From positions 1 through 64,000 of the forward strand of contig JBBQJP010000015.1 of assembly GCA_038326025.1 (NCBI GenBank): a stretch of DNA of 64,000 bases, in the 5' to 3' direction. This DNA is from CAISIP01 sp038326025 (lineage in GTDB: Bacteria > Pseudomonadota > Gammaproteobacteria > Burkholderiales > Burkholderiaceae_C). The notes under the pieces were generated by a model. It was not told the origin of the DNA. It ran no database searches and was given only the letters and a program-made list of their open reading frames with translations. A program made the position numbers and the translations under genes. Below, in pieces: positions 1 to 7,496 of this stretch; position 1 is the first letter of the stretch, and the number at the start of each line of letters is the position of its first letter.

Positions 1-2
1 TG

Positions 3-515
3 GAGGAGGCGCAAGGCCTGCAACGGCTGATTCGGGAGTTCGGACTCACCCACGAACAGGCGGCGCAAGCCGTCGGGCGTTCGCGCAGCGCCGCAAGTAA
101 TCTGATGCGCCTGCTCAACCTGGCCGACCCGGTGCAGACCATGCTGATGGCCGGCGACATTGAAATGGGCCACGCACGTGCGCTGCTGGCGCTGGAGCGC
201 GCGTCGCAGATCACCGCCGCCAACCAGATCGCGTCACGCAAGATGTCGGTGCGCGAGGCCGAGGGGCTGGTCAAGAAACTCACGGCGGAGTTTGCGCTGA
301 CCTCGCCCAAACCCAAGAAAGAGAAGTCGCGCGACGTCAAGCGACTGGAGGAGGAGTTGTCCGACCTGCTCACCGCCGAGGTGGAGGTGCGGGTGAAAAA
401 ACGCGTCAAACGTGGCGGGCGCATGCTCGAGCTCGGTGAGGTGGCGATCCAGTTCGGCTCGCTCGAAGAACTCAACGGCCTGATCGACAAGATCAGCCAG
501 CACGCGACACGCTGA
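3..515 (+). CDS. parB: Chromosome-partitioning protein ParB, C-terminal part
   Basis: The gene enters from the left edge, so its N-terminal ParB/CTPase region is missing. What remains starts inside the central DNA-binding part: EEAQGLQRLIREFGLTHEQ followed by a helix-turn-helix with AAQAVGRSRSAASNLMRLLNL, then the GHARALLAL segment typical of the KorB/HTH linker of ParB. A lysine-rich stretch (PKPKKEKSRDVKRLEEELS) links to the C-terminal dimerisation domain ending in KISQHATR. ParB binds parS sites near the origin and loads SMC with ParA. The identity rests on motif order; parA would be expected just upstream, outside the window. The stop is followed nine bases later by the next gene, so co-transcription is likely. 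Confidence 0.93.
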   Translation, partial: EEAQGLQRLIREFGLTHEQAAQAVGRSRSAASNLMRLLNLADPVQTMLMAGDIEMGHARALLALERASQITAANQIASRKMSVREAEGLVKKLTAEFALTSPKPKKEKSRDVKRLEEELSDLLTAEVEVRVKKRVKRGGRMLELGEVAIQFGSLEELNGLIDKISQHATR

Positions 516-524
516 AGCGCCGCG

Positions 525-1292
525 ATGGCCTTGCGCCTTGCGTGGCCGCTGCCGGCGGTGCTGACCTGGGCCGGCTGCTGGGCCCTGTATCTCGGCGCGG
601 TATGGCTGGGGCAGGCGCCGGGCACGGCCCTGGTGGTGGCGCTGATTGTCGGTGTGATGGCGAGTCTGGCTGGTGCCAGCGTCTGGCGCCGGCTCCTCAT
701 GGCGGCCGGTTTTCCGGTGTCGCTGGTGGTCAGTGGCGCGGCGGTGGTGCCCGCAGCTGTCTGGCTGTTGCCGCTGGCCCTGCTGCTGCTGCTATACCCG
801 TTCAAGGCCTGGCGCGACGCGCCCCTGTTCCCCACGCCGAAAGGCGCGCTTGACGGGGTGCCGGCCCATGTGTCGCTGCCCTCCGGCGCGATGGTGCTGG
901 ACGCGGGATGTGGAATGGGGGACGGCTTGCGTGCCTTGCGTGCAGCGTATCCGCAGGCCGAGCTGCACGGGCTGGAGTGGAGCTGGCCGCTGCGCGCGGT
1001 CTGCGCATTGCGCTGTCGCTGGGCCCACGTGCGCCAGGGTGACATATGGCGTGCGCCATGGCGTCCGTACGCCATGGTCTACCTGTTTCAACGTCCTGAA
1101 AGCATGGCGAGGGCCGCAGCCAAGGCTGCTGCCGAGATGATGGATGGCGCCTGGCTGGTCAGCCTGGAGTTTCCGATCACGGGCCAGGCGCCTGACGTGC
1201 AGCTGCAACTCGCCGACGGACGCGCCGTGTGGGCCTACCGGTTGCCGTTTGAACGCAACGACGGGAACGCGTCGTATGCTGACAAGGCGTAA
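525..1292 (+). CDS. Membrane-anchored class I SAM-dependent methyltransferase-like protein
   Basis: The 255-residue product has three hydrophobic segments in the first 95 residues (around 8-27, 33-55 and 64-92) and then a soluble domain with the glycine-rich SAM motif VLDAGCGMGDGL near residue 125, followed by the acidic residue at the end of strand 2 (LHGLEWS). This is the layout of a class I methyltransferase attached to a membrane anchor. The substrate cannot be read from the sequence. It lies nine bases after parB, but nothing ties its function to chromosome segregation. The domain is short after the SAM motif, so activity is not assured. Confidence 0.75.
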   Translation: MALRLAWPLPAVLTWAGCWALYLGAVWLGQAPGTALVVALIVGVMASLAGASVWRRLLMAAGFPVSLVVSGAAVVPAAVWLLPLALLLLLYPFKAWRDAPLFPTPKGALDGVPAHVSLPSGAMVLDAGCGMGDGLRALRAAYPQAELHGLEWSWPLRAVCALRCRWAHVRQGDIWRAPWRPYAMVYLFQRPESMARAAAKAAAEMMDGAWLVSLEFPITGQAPDVQLQLADGRAVWAYRLPFERNDGNASYADKA

Positions 1293-1325
1293 CATCGGGT
1301 CGCAACCTCATCGCGGAGACCCAAC

Positions 1326-2117
1326 TTGAGCCCCAACGTTCTCTCAACTGCTGCATTGACCGACGAGGTTCGTGCCGCGGCGACCGGTGCAGAACCACTG
1401 TCCAAAGCTGGCGTTGCGGATACACCAGGCCGGCTGCTCGATGCCATGGTGCTGGCAATGGCGTCGATGGCGGAGCCGGGCGAAGCCGGCCGCCATATCC
1501 AGCGTATCCAGCTGTACCTGCAGGCACTCGCCGGGCAACTTCGCAGCTCGGCCCCGGACACCCATCGGTGGAGCGATGCGGACATTGACGCCATGATGCG
1601 AGGTGCGGCATTACACGACATCGGCAATTCGACGGTGCCCGATCGTATCCTGCTCAAACCGGGCGCACTGACCGCCGAGGAGTTCGAGGTGGTGCGCACG
1701 CATCCGGTCATCGGTCGTGACATCATTGATCAGATCCGGCGCAATGCGGGCGTGGAGCTGCCTTTCATGGGCTTTGCACGCCAGATCGCGTATGGCCACC
1801 ATGAGCGCTGGGACGGCACGGGTTATCCGCAGGGGATCACGGGCGATAACATCCCGGCGCCCGCCCGGCTGATGGCAATTGTCGATGCGTACGACGCGCT
1901 GACCAGCGACCGGGTCTACCGGGACGGCGTACCCCATGACAAGGCGGTGCAGCTGATCTTTCAGGAGCGAGGCGCCCAGTTCGCGCCTGACATGGTCGAC
2001 GCCTTCATCGAGGTCCAGCATCTGTTCAAGGACATTGCGCAGCAACATGCCGACACCGAGAGCGATTTGCAGTTGAAGATGGATTACCTGGCCAAGGCGA
2101 TTGCGGAGAGTCCGTGA
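1326..2117 (+). CDS. HD-GYP domain phosphodiesterase-like protein
   Basis: The 263-residue protein carries a C-terminal HD-GYP domain: HD at residues 97-98 in AALHDIGNSTVPDRIL, and HHERWDGTGYP at 158-168, followed by the conserved DAYDALTSDRVYR. HD-GYP proteins hydrolyse cyclic di-GMP. The usual lysine after HDIG (HDIGK) is asparagine 101 here, so metal binding or catalysis may be altered. No receiver or sensor domain is present; about 80 N-terminal residues have no recognised fold. The start is TTG at 1326, chosen because GGAG lies seven bases upstream (1315-1318) and no better start exists before the domain. Confidence 0.85.
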   Translation: MSPNVLSTAALTDEVRAAATGAEPLSKAGVADTPGRLLDAMVLAMASMAEPGEAGRHIQRIQLYLQALAGQLRSSAPDTHRWSDADIDAMMRGAALHDIGNSTVPDRILLKPGALTAEEFEVVRTHPVIGRDIIDQIRRNAGVELPFMGFARQIAYGHHERWDGTGYPQGITGDNIPAPARLMAIVDAYDALTSDRVYRDGVPHDKAVQLIFQERGAQFAPDMVDAFIEVQHLFKDIAQQHADTESDLQLKMDYLAKAIAESP

Positions 2118-2159
2118 GCCGGTGCGCGACACCAGCGCGGCCGTTGCAAGTTGCAAGGA

Positions 2160-2175
2160 TCCCCTATACAGGGGA
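2160..2175. promoter_or_regulatory. Perfect inverted repeat TCCCCT-N4-AGGGGA, candidate operator
   Basis: The 295-base gap between the HD-GYP gene and the response regulator (2118-2412) has no convincing gene. It contains a perfect 6-4-6 inverted repeat, TCCCCTATACAGGGGA, directly after two overlapping TTGCAA motifs (2144-2156). The shape resembles the 7-2-7 arrangement bound by NarL-type regulators, and a NarL-type regulator is encoded 237 bases downstream. Autoregulation is therefore possible but is inference from position only. Confidence 0.35.
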
Positions 2176-2412
2176 AGATGACGTGAAAAAGGGGTGGTAT
2201 GTTCCCGAGTCAGGTGGCGCGTGGGCCTGCAGCAGGCGCAAAACCCTGGGGCGCCGTCGTTTCTATCGCCAGAGGAAATTACCCGTGAATGTACTGACCC
2301 ACTGTAGACAGCAGCCGGCGTTTTTCGGCCTGATGGCATTGTCTCTTTTCGGATCCGCTGCCCAGGTACAGAAGTAAGCGCTACAGCCAGCCCCCGACCT
2401 GCAACCCCCTCA

Positions 2413-3138
2413 ATGCAACGCCAACTACCCCCAGCCAATCTGTTCGATCGCGCGTTGGTCGTCGAAGACCTCGACGAACCGCGTCAATGGCTGGCAGAGT
2501 TGCTGCCACGCGCCTTGCCGGAGGTATTGCATGTCGATACCGCCTGCACCCTGGCACAGGCCCGCGAACGCATGGCCGGTCATGCTTACGGTCTGGCCCT
2601 GGTCGACTGGGGACTGCCGGACGGCACCAGCGAGGAACTGATCCACGAACTGGTGAAGGCGCGACCGGGCGCGGCGGTCATAGTGGCGACGATTCACGAC
2701 AACGACACCCATGTGTTCCCGGCATTGCGCGCCGGCGCCACCGGCTATATTTTGAAGTCGCAACCCAGTTCCGTCGTCATGTCGCAACTCCAGCGCATCC
2801 GCCTGGGCGAGCCGGCCTTGTCGCCATCGATTGCGCTGCGCATGTTGCAGCACTTTCGCGATCTGCCTGACGAATACCTCACCCGTTCCACCAACAGCTC
2901 TCCGATACCACTTGATCCGGCGCGTGCCTCCGACACCCCGCAGCGCCAGCTGACCGAACGCGAGGTCGATGTGTTGCGCCTGATCGGCAAAGGCTACAAG
3001 GTTCCCGAGGCCGCCACGTTGCTGGGCATCAGCGCCCACACCGTGACCAGTTATGTACGCGACATCTATCGCAAGCTCGATATCTCGTCACGTGCCGAGG
3101 CGGCGGTGGAGGCAGCGCGCCGAGGCCTGGTCAGCTGA
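2413..3138 (+). CDS. NarL/FixJ-family response regulator
   Basis: A 241-residue two-domain regulator. The receiver has the acidic pair in VVEDLDE (18-19), phosphoacceptor Asp65 in LALVDWGLPDG, Thr93 and Lys115 in GYILKSQ. The LuxR-type helix-turn-helix occupies about 178-241 (LTEREVDVLRLIGKGYKVPEAA, ISAHTVTSYVRDIYRKL). It is transcribed toward, and overlaps by eight bases, the gene of a NarX-like histidine kinase on the other strand, which is its likely partner. Tail-to-tail arrangement means kinase and regulator are not in one operon. Target genes are unknown. Confidence 0.92.
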   Translation: MQRQLPPANLFDRALVVEDLDEPRQWLAELLPRALPEVLHVDTACTLAQARERMAGHAYGLALVDWGLPDGTSEELIHELVKARPGAAVIVATIHDNDTHVFPALRAGATGYILKSQPSSVVMSQLQRIRLGEPALSPSIALRMLQHFRDLPDEYLTRSTNSSPIPLDPARASDTPQRQLTEREVDVLRLIGKGYKVPEAATLLGISAHTVTSYVRDIYRKLDISSRAEAAVEAARRGLVS

Positions 3139-5191
3139 GCGTGTCAATCGCGGGACGGGCATATTTGCGCCGCTCGGGCCGCTTCGGTGGCGGGTCGATC
3201 GGCAGCATGAATCGAATCTGACAACCCGGGTTGACGCCGCCGCCAGGGTTGCCGGCCGAGATCTGCAGTGTCGCACCGATCTGCCGGGCCCGATGGTCCA
3301 TGTTGCGCAGGCCGCGCTGGTGCGGTTGGGTCGCCTCGGCTGGCAGGCCGCGGCCGTCATCGCTGAGCACGATCAATAGCGAGGTCTGGCCGGGTTCTGT
3401 GACCAGTGTCGCCTGCAGCTGCATATGACGGGCGCCGGAGTGTTTGACCACATTGGTGGCGGCTTCCTGCAGGATGCGCATGATCTGCAGCAGCGCGTCA
3501 CTGTCCAGGGCAATGGTGTCCAGGGCGTCGTCCAGATTCCAGTGCAGTTGCACGCCCGCCGCGCCCAGCCGGTTGTCCCAGCGGTTGCGCCAGGCCGCCA
3601 GGGCGGCAGACAGATCGGCGCCCATGTCGGCGCTGTCCATCATCATGCGCAACTCGTCAATGCCGTCCTGCAGCGATTGCGCAATCTGGTCCCGATCCAG
3701 GGCTGAGCGCTCGACGCCACGCAGTGCGGTCATCAGGTGCGCGCCCAGGCCGTCGTGCATGTCGCGCAGCAGCCGCTCTCGCTCCTGCAGCCGGGCTGAT
3801 GACAGGGCGCCGGTCATTTCGGTCTTGCGCAGTTGCAGGTAACTCTCTTCCAGTGCAGTCGACTTGCTGTGGATGCGTTGCTCCAGCTCCAGGTTGACGT
3901 TCTCGGCCCGGTTCAGCGTACGGATGATGTAGTCGCCCGAGATCAGCGCGTACACGACGAGGACCAGTGCAAAACCCCAGAACAGGAAGGTAGGCCCGCT
4001 TGGATCGATATGGCCGGTGACCATGGCCATATCGTGCACGGCGCTGCCGATCAGCACGAAATAGGCGCCAATGGTGGCCATGCGCTGGCGCGGCGTCAAC
4101 CGTACCTTGCCCGTCCAGAGCCATACGATCGTTGCCAGTGACAGGCCCGCCGCCCAGACCTGCGCATAGGCCCGTGCCAGCATCGCTCCGCGGTCCAGCC
4201 ATATGCTCAGCACCAGTACCAGCGTGGTGCTGATGAAGGCGAACCACAATGCACGGTGTGGCCACATGCGCCAGTCCGAGCCGGTTGGCGACGGCGCATC
4301 GTTTCGACGCTGCATCTCGTTATCGAGCGTGGCGGCACATAAAGTGATGGCCGTCAGAAAGATGTTGTACGGATTGAACTGTTCGAACCACAGTGGCGGC
4401 ATATGGACGGTTGCGTCGAAATAGGCCAGTGCCCGCACGCTCCAGAACAGGCAGGCCAGCGTCATCCACAGAAATCCGAGGTCGTGGCGCCGCTGAAGCC
4501 ACAATACGCCGGCAAACAGTGCGAGTACCAGCATCACGCCTGCGGCCGCGTTGGTCAATCCGACCACGGAATCGACATGGTTCACCGTGACCGGTAGCAG
4601 CGCATTGGTCGGGCCGACCGCCAGATGCATCAGGCCGGACGGTATATAGGGCAAGGTCAGCAGCGTGATGATGGCCTTGTCCGCGTTTTGCGGAAGCGCC
4701 AGCAACGCCGGAATGCGGCCGTTGTGCACCATTTCCTGCGGCTGCGCGTTCATGGCTGGCGGATCGCCGGAATGGCCGAACCAGCGGTGCGCCATCACCG
4801 ACGTCAGGAATTGATCCTGGATCCGAATGGTGTACGGTGCGCCGACCCGGTACAGCGAAATCACCGCACTGTGCGCTCCTGCGCAGGCCGATACGTCGAC
4901 CTCATATTGCAGTCGGACCTGCTGGTTGCGCCACGCCATGGGCAACTGGTCGGGCAGCGAGACAACGGCATCGGACAGCGTTTCGTCGCCGCGTGTCACG
5001 ATGCGTCGGGCCTGCGTGATCGGCGCCGCCTTGGAGCAGGTGTCGGCGGAGACCGGCGTCTGGGCCTGGGCTGGCGCCGTCCAGCCGGTCAGTGCCAGCA
5101 GCCAGCAGAAGAACCAAAAGCAACGCAGTCGCCCCTGCTGGGCGGTTGACCGCGCCCGATTTGCCGAAGGCTTGGTACGCGCGAACCACAT
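3131..5191 (-). CDS. Sensor histidine kinase with 7TM membrane sensor (NarX/DegS-type HisKA_3)
   Basis: The 686-residue protein starts with a signal sequence (to about residue 44, TAPAQAQ), has a periplasmic domain of about 160 residues, then seven predicted membrane helices (about 205-420) as in 7TMR-DISM sensors, a short coiled coil (428-470), and a HisKA_3 dimerisation helix with phospho-His479 in RDMHDGLGAHLM. The ATPase has an N box around EAATNVVKHSGA and a G box DDGRGLP. It sits 14 bases behind the FAD dehydrogenase gene in the same direction, so both may share a transcript. Its stop region overlaps the convergent NarL-type regulator gene by eight bases. Signal sensed is unknown. Confidence 0.9.
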   Translation of the reverse strand: MWFARTKPSANRARSTAQQGRLRCFWFFCWLLALTGWTAPAQAQTPVSADTCSKAAPITQARRIVTRGDETLSDAVVSLPDQLPMAWRNQQVRLQYEVDVSACAGAHSAVISLYRVGAPYTIRIQDQFLTSVMAHRWFGHSGDPPAMNAQPQEMVHNGRIPALLALPQNADKAIITLLTLPYIPSGLMHLAVGPTNALLPVTVNHVDSVVGLTNAAAGVMLVLALFAGVLWLQRRHDLGFLWMTLACLFWSVRALAYFDATVHMPPLWFEQFNPYNIFLTAITLCAATLDNEMQRRNDAPSPTGSDWRMWPHRALWFAFISTTLVLVLSIWLDRGAMLARAYAQVWAAGLSLATIVWLWTGKVRLTPRQRMATIGAYFVLIGSAVHDMAMVTGHIDPSGPTFLFWGFALVLVVYALISGDYIIRTLNRAENVNLELEQRIHSKSTALEESYLQLRKTEMTGALSSARLQERERLLRDMHDGLGAHLMTALRGVERSALDRDQIAQSLQDGIDELRMMMDSADMGADLSAALAAWRNRWDNRLGAAGVQLHWNLDDALDTIALDSDALLQIMRILQEAATNVVKHSGARHMQLQATLVTEPGQTSLLIVLSDDGRGLPAEATQPHQRGLRNMDHRARQIGATLQISAGNPGGGVNPGCQIRFMLPIDPPPKRPERRKYARPAIDTLS

Positions 5192-5205
5192 GGGTTCTTG
5201 CGGAT

Positions 5206-6630
5206 CTACCAGGCGAAGATCTTGCCCGGGTTCATGATGTTGTCGGGATCGAGCGCGTGTTTGATGGTGCGCATCATGTCGACCGCACCGGCACCGGCCT
5301 CGGTCACCAGGAAGTCCATCTTGTGCAGGCCCACGCCGTGTTCGCCGGTGCAGGTACCTTCGAGTTGCAGCGCGCGCGACACCAGTTGGTGATTGAGCTG
5401 CTCGGCGGCGACCCGCTCTTCGGGTTTGGCCGGGTCCAGCAGATAACCGAAGTGGAAATTGCCGTCGCCGACATGGCCCACGAGGAAATACGGAATACCG
5501 GATGCGTCTGCCTCGGCCACTGACTCAAGCAGGCAATCGGCCAGGCGCGAGATCGGTACGCAGGTATCGGTGGAAATCACCTTGCAGCCGGGGCGCGACT
5601 GCACCGCCGCGAAATAGGCGTTGTGTCGCGCTGTCCACAAGCGGGTGCGTTCCTCAGGCGTGCTGGCCCATTCGAAGGCGTTGCCACCGAATTCGCTGGC
5701 GATCTCCTGTACGGTTTCGGCCTGCTCCTTGACGCCGCTGGGCGAGCCGTGGAACTCCATCAGCAGCATCGGTTCTTCGCGCAGGCCGAGCTTGGAATGG
5801 GCATTGACCATGCGCACCGAGTTATGGTCGATCAGCTCGACGCGGGCGATCGGCACGCCCATCTGGATCACCTGGATCGTCGTGCGTACCGCCGCTTCGA
5901 TGCTGGGAAACGAGCATATCGCAGCCGACACTGCTTCGGGCAGCGGATAGATGCGCAACGTGATCTCGGTAATGACGCCCAACGTGCCCTCGCTGCCCAC
6001 CATCAGGCGGGTCAGGTCGTAGCCAGCAGATGACTTCTTGGCGCGGGTGCCGGTACGGATCACCGCGCCGCTGGCGGTCACCACCTCCAGCCCCAGCACG
6101 TTCTCGCGCATGGTGCCGTAACGCACCGCGTTGGTGCCGCTGGCGCGCGTCGCACTCATGCCACCGATGGTGGCGTCGGCGCCCGGATCGATCGGGAAAA
6201 ACAGACCGGTGTTCTTGATGTCCTCGTTGAGCTGCTTGCGGGTCACGCCGGCCTGTACCGTAACGGTCAGGTCGTCGGCATTGATCGACACCACCTTGTT
6301 CATGCGCCCCATGTCGATGCTGATGCCACCCTGCACCGCCAGCAGGTGGCCTTCGAGCGAGGAGCCCACACCAAACGGAATGACCGGCACCTTGTAGCGG
6401 GCCGCCAAGGCAACCACCTCGGCCACCTCGGCGGTGTTCTCGGCAAACACCACGGCCGCCGGTGGCGGCGCGTCGAACGAGGACTCGTCGCGGCCGTGCT
6501 GCTCGCGCACCACCATGGCGGTAGAGCATCGGCTGTCGAATCGGGTCTTGAGTGCGTCAATCAGCGCGGCCGGGACCTCGCGCTGGTTGATCTCGGGCAA
6601 CAAGTGGCTTTTAGAGGTGGGAGCGTTCAT
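5206..6630 (-). CDS. FAD-linked D-lactate/glycolate-type dehydrogenase
   Basis: The 474-residue protein is a full-length member of the FAD_binding_4/FAD-oxidase C family (GlcD and cytochrome-linked D-lactate dehydrogenase). The FAD pyrophosphate motif VPVIPFGVGSSLEGH lies near residue 85, followed by PGADATIGGMSATRASGT and GYDLTRLMVGSEGTLGVIT. The C-terminal part has the VGHVGDGNFHFG and TCTGEHGVGLHK motifs whose histidines bind metal and substrate. It oxidises a 2-hydroxy acid and passes electrons to a quinone or cytochrome; D-lactate is the best guess because GlcE and GlcF partners are absent. It may be co-transcribed with the downstream histidine kinase. Confidence 0.88.
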   Translation of the reverse strand: MNAPTSKSHLLPEINQREVPAALIDALKTRFDSRCSTAMVVREQHGRDESSFDAPPPAAVVFAENTAEVAEVVALAARYKVPVIPFGVGSSLEGHLLAVQGGISIDMGRMNKVVSINADDLTVTVQAGVTRKQLNEDIKNTGLFFPIDPGADATIGGMSATRASGTNAVRYGTMRENVLGLEVVTASGAVIRTGTRAKKSSAGYDLTRLMVGSEGTLGVITEITLRIYPLPEAVSAAICSFPSIEAAVRTTIQVIQMGVPIARVELIDHNSVRMVNAHSKLGLREEPMLLMEFHGSPSGVKEQAETVQEIASEFGGNAFEWASTPEERTRLWTARHNAYFAAVQSRPGCKVISTDTCVPISRLADCLLESVAEADASGIPYFLVGHVGDGNFHFGYLLDPAKPEERVAAEQLNHQLVSRALQLEGTCTGEHGVGLHKMDFLVTEAGAGAVDMMRTIKHALDPDNIMNPGKIFAW

Positions 6631-6819
6631 CGCGAGGGTCTCCTATGGCAGTCTGTCAGTGTACGCCGAGCCGAACGGGTCTGCGCCCCGTGTCTTGGTT
6701 GGCCAAGCCGCGGGGATCATGACTTAGACTGCGCAAAGGCAGGTCCTTGGGGCCATCGGGAGGCCAGTCCTCAATGGCAGTGCGTTGCCGCGATCAAGAG
6801 AAGTACACAAGGAAACGAT

Positions 6820-7496
6820 GTGAGAGTCGCTTTGCTGGAAGACGAACCCGACCATGCTGCGCTGGTGACCCATGCGCTGCACAGCGGCGGGCACAGCCAT
6901 GTGGTCTATTGCACCGGGGCGCGATTCCAGCAAGCCATGGTGCGCGAAACGTTCGACGTGCTGATCCTGGACTGGATGATGCCCGACACGACTGGGCTGG
7001 AGGTGCTCGACTGGTTGCGCGAACTTGAAAACCACACGCCGGTTCTGTTCCTGACCAGCCGCGACGCCGAAAAGGACATCGTGACCGCCCTGGCCCATGG
7101 CGCCGACGACTATCTGGTCAAGCCAGCGCGACCGGGCGAGCTGCTGGCGCGATTGCAGGCGCTCAAACGCCGCGCCGACGGCGCCGCGGGTGCCAGTTCG
7201 CTGGTTGTGGGCCCCTACGAGTTTGATACGGCCCTGTCGGTGGCGCGACTACATGGCGAGATCGTCGAAATGACCCAGCGCCAGTACGAACTGGCGCTGG
7301 TGCTGTTTCGCAATACCGGGCGCCTGCTGTCGCGCCAATACCTGCTCGAAGCAGTCTGGGGCCTGAACGACAACGTTCAGACCCCAGACTGGATATCCAC
7401 GTCAGTCAGCTGCGCAACCAGCTGTTGCTGGCCGATAACGGCTGGCGCATCCATTCCGTCTATGCCCATGGTTATCGCCTCGAACCCCTGGCTTGA
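6820..7496 (+). pseudogene. OmpR/PhoB-type response regulator, reading frame broken near 7381-7386
   Basis: A GTG start at 6820 preceded by AAGGAAA opens a receiver domain (EDEP, phospho-Asp in LILDWMMPD, Lys in DDYLVKPA) and a winged-helix DNA-binding domain (LVVGPYEFDTALSVARL, GRLLSRQYLLEAVWG). After GLNDNVQT the frame is lost: one base is missing in ACCCCAGACTGG. In the frame beginning AGA at 7386 the expected end of the domain continues (RLDIHVSQLRNQL to YAHGYRLEPLA) to the stop at 7494-7496. Read as it stands, the first frame runs on into the next gene, giving an artificial receiver-LysM-FecR fusion. It is either a real point deletion or a sequence error. Partner kinase: the CHASE2 protein two genes on. 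Confidence 0.85.

Noticed and set aside
2114..2377. An 87-residue frame in the gap after the HD-GYP gene
   Set aside because: It has no ribosome site, an odd composition and runs through the dyad at 2160; no family recognised.
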